Assembly: GCA_964388275.1 (NCBI GenBank)
Contig: CAYLZD010000031.1
Span: 1-44,125 of the forward strand
Direction: 5' to 3'
Source: JARYLZ01 sp964388275
GTDB taxonomy: Bacteria; Bacteroidota; Ignavibacteria; SZUA-365
Length of the DNA: 44,125 bases
Positions 42,688-44,125 of this stretch are shown piece after piece. Each line of letters starts with the position of its first letter. Within the stretch, counting starts at the first letter, position 1. Position numbers and translations under genes: made by a program. The notes beneath the pieces were generated by a model, which was given only the letters and a program-made list of their open reading frames with translations, made no database searches and had not been told where the DNA came from.

Positions 42688-42924
42688 ATGCCGATGCCGG
42701 AAATCTCACCGACCAGCGCAGCCCTGTTGCACCGTATCGCCCGGCTCACACTGCCGGGCGCGGAAAGCAGACTCGAACTCGATTTCGAAGCGGATACGAT
42801 CCGCGAAGCAATATCCGCGGTGCGTGAAGCGTTGTCCGCACCTGGTCGCGCGGATGATGAGATCGTCTGCCTCTCCTGCTTCTACGACAAATCCGCGAAA
42901 AACGACCGCATGCTCAGCCCGCGC
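42688..42924 (+). CDS. 5' part of a gap-interrupted gene, probably the AAA+ ATPase
   Basis: The ATG at 42688 follows GGAGGACC, a strong ribosome site. The 79 visible residues (MPMPEISPTSAALLHRIARLTL, then LELDFEADTIREAISAVREAL, DEIVCLSCFYDKSAKNDRM) are helical and match no family I know. The frame runs into the N gap. The AAA+ core lies directly after the gap in another nominal frame, which is expected when a gap is given a fixed length. I assume one gene, but a misjoin cannot be excluded. Confidence 0.6.
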
Positions 42925-43024
42925 NNNNNNNNNNNNNNNNNNNNNNNNNNNNNNNNNNNNNNNNNNNNNNNNNNNNNNNNNNNNNNNNNNNNNNNNNNNN
43001 NNNNNNNNNNNNNNNNNNNNNNNN
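42925..43024. other. assembly gap (100 N)
   Basis: Exactly 100 undetermined bases, the usual placeholder for a gap of unknown size. It hides the region where the Walker A motif of the AAA+ ATPase should be. Confidence 1.
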
Positions 43025-43025
43025 G

Positions 43026-43508
43026 CTGCTGCTCAACGAGTGCGATCAGTTCCTCGGAAAGCGCAGTACACGCGAGGGGCACAGCGTGGACCGCATGTAT
43101 CACCAGATGCAGAACCTCTTTCTCGAGCGCATCGAGCGCTTCGCCGGCATCCTCGTCGCCACCACCAATCTCGTCGAAGCTCTTGACGACGCATTCAGCC
43201 GCCGCTTCCATTACAAGCTTCAGTTCCCCATGCCCGACGCCGTCGCGCGCTTGTCCATCTGGCGAAAGCACCTACCACTTTCCATGCCGCTGGCCGAAGA
43301 CGTGGACGTAATCCGACTCGCGCGGCGCTTCGAGTTCAGCGGCGGACAGATCAACGTGGCGGTGCACAATGCCGCCGTTGCAGCCGCGGTGCGCGGGGAC
43401 CGGGTGACCATGGCCGATCTTACCCTAGCCTGTGCCGCGGAGGAAGCCGGCAGCTTCGGAACGCAGCACACATGCACACAAAGGGTCGGATTCCATGTCG
43501 AAGATTGA
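43026..43508 (+). CDS. 3' part of a AAA+ ATPase
   Basis: The visible 160 residues are the second half of a AAA+ module. Walker B reads LLLNECDQFL; from memory, an N-E pair here is usual in one AAA subfamily that reads LLFNEADQ, so it is not necessarily a defect. Next come a helix VDRMYHQMQNLFLERIE, sensor 1 VATTN, arginine fingers in DDAFSRRFHYKLQF and the small helical lid (LSIWRKHLP, then IRLARRFEFSGGQINVAVHNAA). Walker A must lie in the gap. The substrate is unknown. Its last 14 bases overlap the start of the next gene, so the two are likely translationally coupled and may act together. Confidence 0.85.
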   Translation: MLLNECDQFLGKRSTREGHSVDRMYHQMQNLFLERIERFAGILVATTNLVEALDDAFSRRFHYKLQFPMPDAVARLSIWRKHLPLSMPLAEDVDVIRLARRFEFSGGQINVAVHNAAVAAAVRGDRVTMADLTLACAAEEAGSFGTQHTCTQRVGFHVED

Positions 43509-43812
43509 ACTCCATTATAACGATCCCGAAGGCGACGAGCCGCACCGCTTCCCGCCCGCGGCCGATCCGGCGCGTGCGCGTTATACGGCGGCCGTCACCG
43601 TGCGCGGCGCAACGGACGCGGCTGAGCGGGAAATGCACGTAATTCTCCGCTATCGAATCGGCGGCGAGCCGCGCTGGGAAGGCGCGGCCCGCTCGCTGTA
43701 TCCGTTGTGGCCGGCGGATGGCGAACACGCGTTCCTGTTCCGCAACGGGGTCGCCGAGCGGCGTTTTCATCTGATCGCCGGCCTCGAGGAGGGCGGGTTG
43801 TTCAGCGCTTGA
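43495..43812 (+). CDS. small protein of unknown function coupled to the AAA+ ATPase
   Basis: This 105-residue soluble protein starts inside the end of the AAA+ gene (ATG at 43495). It reads as a small beta-rich domain: KIELHYNDPEG, RYTAAVTVRGATD, MHVILRYRIGGEPRWEG, AFLFRNGVAERRFHLIAG. There is no signal or membrane helix. No family is recognised. The 14-base overlap with the ATPase suggests a partner or substrate adaptor. An open frame further upstream lies entirely within the AAA+ gene and is not used. Confidence 0.6.
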   Translation: MSKIELHYNDPEGDEPHRFPPAADPARARYTAAVTVRGATDAAEREMHVILRYRIGGEPRWEGAARSLYPLWPADGEHAFLFRNGVAERRFHLIAGLEEGGLFSA

Positions 43813-43820
43813 CGCGCACG

Positions 43821-43852
43821 CGCGAAACCCATAATTTCAGATGGGTTTTGCG
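43821..43852 (+). terminator. 12-bp hairpin after the AAA+ pair
   Basis: CGCGAAACCCAT (43821-43832) pairs with ATGGGTTTTGCG (43841-43852) through 12 positions including one G-T pair, with an 8-base loop. It begins 9 bases after the stop of the small gene. The TTTT in the right arm is part of the stem rather than a tail, so it is terminator-like but not classic. Confidence 0.55.
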
Positions 43853-43859
43853 TGAGGGT

Positions 43860-43913
43860 GTCAATATGCTCCGACTTTGTACTTGACATATTGACCCAAT
43901 ACCCATAGCTATG
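43860..43913 (+). promoter_or_regulatory. AbiEi-like gene promoter with inverted repeats
   Basis: GTCAATATG (43860-43868) and CATATTGAC (43887-43895) form a perfect 9-bp inverted repeat with an 18-base spacer. The right arm overlaps a consensus -35 box TTGACA (43883-43888). A second palindrome CATAGCTATG (43904-43913) covers the expected -10 position, 17 bases on. AbiEi antitoxins are known to repress their own operon by binding inverted repeats, which fits this layout. Confidence 0.6.
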
Positions 43914-43942
43914 AGTAACTTGAAACCAAGTCAAGGACGCCG

Positions 43943-44125
43943 ATGATGAAACATGACGAGTTCTTCCGAAAGCACCCAGTTTTCACCGGAGAGGAGCTGG
44001 CCAAACATCTGTCGGCCCATGCTGAAGTCGGCGTACGCGCACAGGAGGCGCTCTTGGCGTACCACCAGAAGACCGGACGGGTCGTTCGTGTGCGCCGCGG
44101 GTTGTATGCCGTCATCCCGGTGGGC
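43943..44125 (+). CDS. AbiEi-like type IV antitoxin, N-terminal part (runs off the window)
   Basis: The visible 61 residues begin MMKHDEFFRKHPVFTGEELAKH and continue to TGRVVRVRRGLYAVIP at the window edge. The winged-helix start (F-T-x-x-E-L) and the R-x-x-R-G-L-Y-A/x-V motif are the signature of the AbiEi N-terminal domain. A ribosome site AAGGA lies 7-8 bases before the first ATG of a double ATG. In complete systems the antitoxin has a C-terminal domain and is followed by the nucleotidyltransferase toxin AbiEii; both would lie beyond the window. Confidence 0.75.
   Translation, partial: MMKHDEFFRKHPVFTGEELAKHLSAHAEVGVRAQEALLAYHQKTGRVVRVRRGLYAVIPVG

Noticed and set aside
42688..43508. true frameshift within the AAA+ gene
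   Set aside because: The change of frame occurs across a 100-N placeholder of unknown real size, so it carries no information.

Overview
The window looks like a scaffold from an uncultured FCB-group bacterium (Bacteroidota / Ignavibacteria / Kapabacteria-like). This rests on about a dozen secreted proteins that end in a type IX secretion (T9SS) type A C-terminal sorting domain (CTD; YPNP-like motif, then a short beta-rich tail), on LytS/LytTR-type two-component proteins with Reg_prop propellers, and on a TANFOR-like giant secreted protein. A run of 100 N (42925-43024) marks a scaffold gap. The genus cannot be determined from the sequence alone.

Left block, minus strand, about 0.2-25.4 kb. 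In transcription order: a LytS-like hybrid sensor kinase (22201-25389) overlaps its LytTR response regulator (21435-22208). Then come secreted T9SS cargo genes: an Asp-box protein, a Ycf48/sortilin-like propeller, two tandem S41 proteases and a second Asp-box protein. After a decayed response-regulator remnant (12222-12410) there is a small CTD protein with a PKD-type protein, closed by a strong hairpin (9787-9828). Then come a predicted outer-membrane barrel, a 1652-residue TANFOR-like protein and an FN3 protein, and finally a stand-alone receiver protein.

Middle, plus strand, 26.0-28.7 kb. A soluble three-gene set holds a possible divergent sigma-like protein, a zinc-finger (HxxxCxxC) anti-sigma-like protein, and a third gene that appears frame-disrupted. 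It is followed by a 58-residue membrane peptide gene and an orphan T9SS CTD fragment.

Right block, plus strand, 29.0-41.5 kb. An ECF sigma factor, a small single-pass membrane protein (candidate anti-sigma) and a Spy/CnrX-like periplasmic sensor precede a tightly packed operon of exported enzymes: two metallophosphoesterase paralogues (the first degenerate), a DUF1566/SUMF1-like protein, two arylsulfotransferase-family paralogues and a double-DUF1566 protein. My inference is that the sigma/sensor trio controls this ester-chemistry exoprotein operon. The whole unit lies between two direct copies of the 58-residue peptide gene (28145-28321 and 42122-42298, 76% identical protein).

Right edge, 42.6-44.1 kb. 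A AAA+ ATPase gene interrupted by the gap has a 10-bp perfect inverted repeat in its leader and overlaps a small gene of unknown function. The window ends inside an AbiEi-like antitoxin gene whose promoter carries inverted repeats. No rRNA, credible tRNA, CRISPR array or transposase was found.
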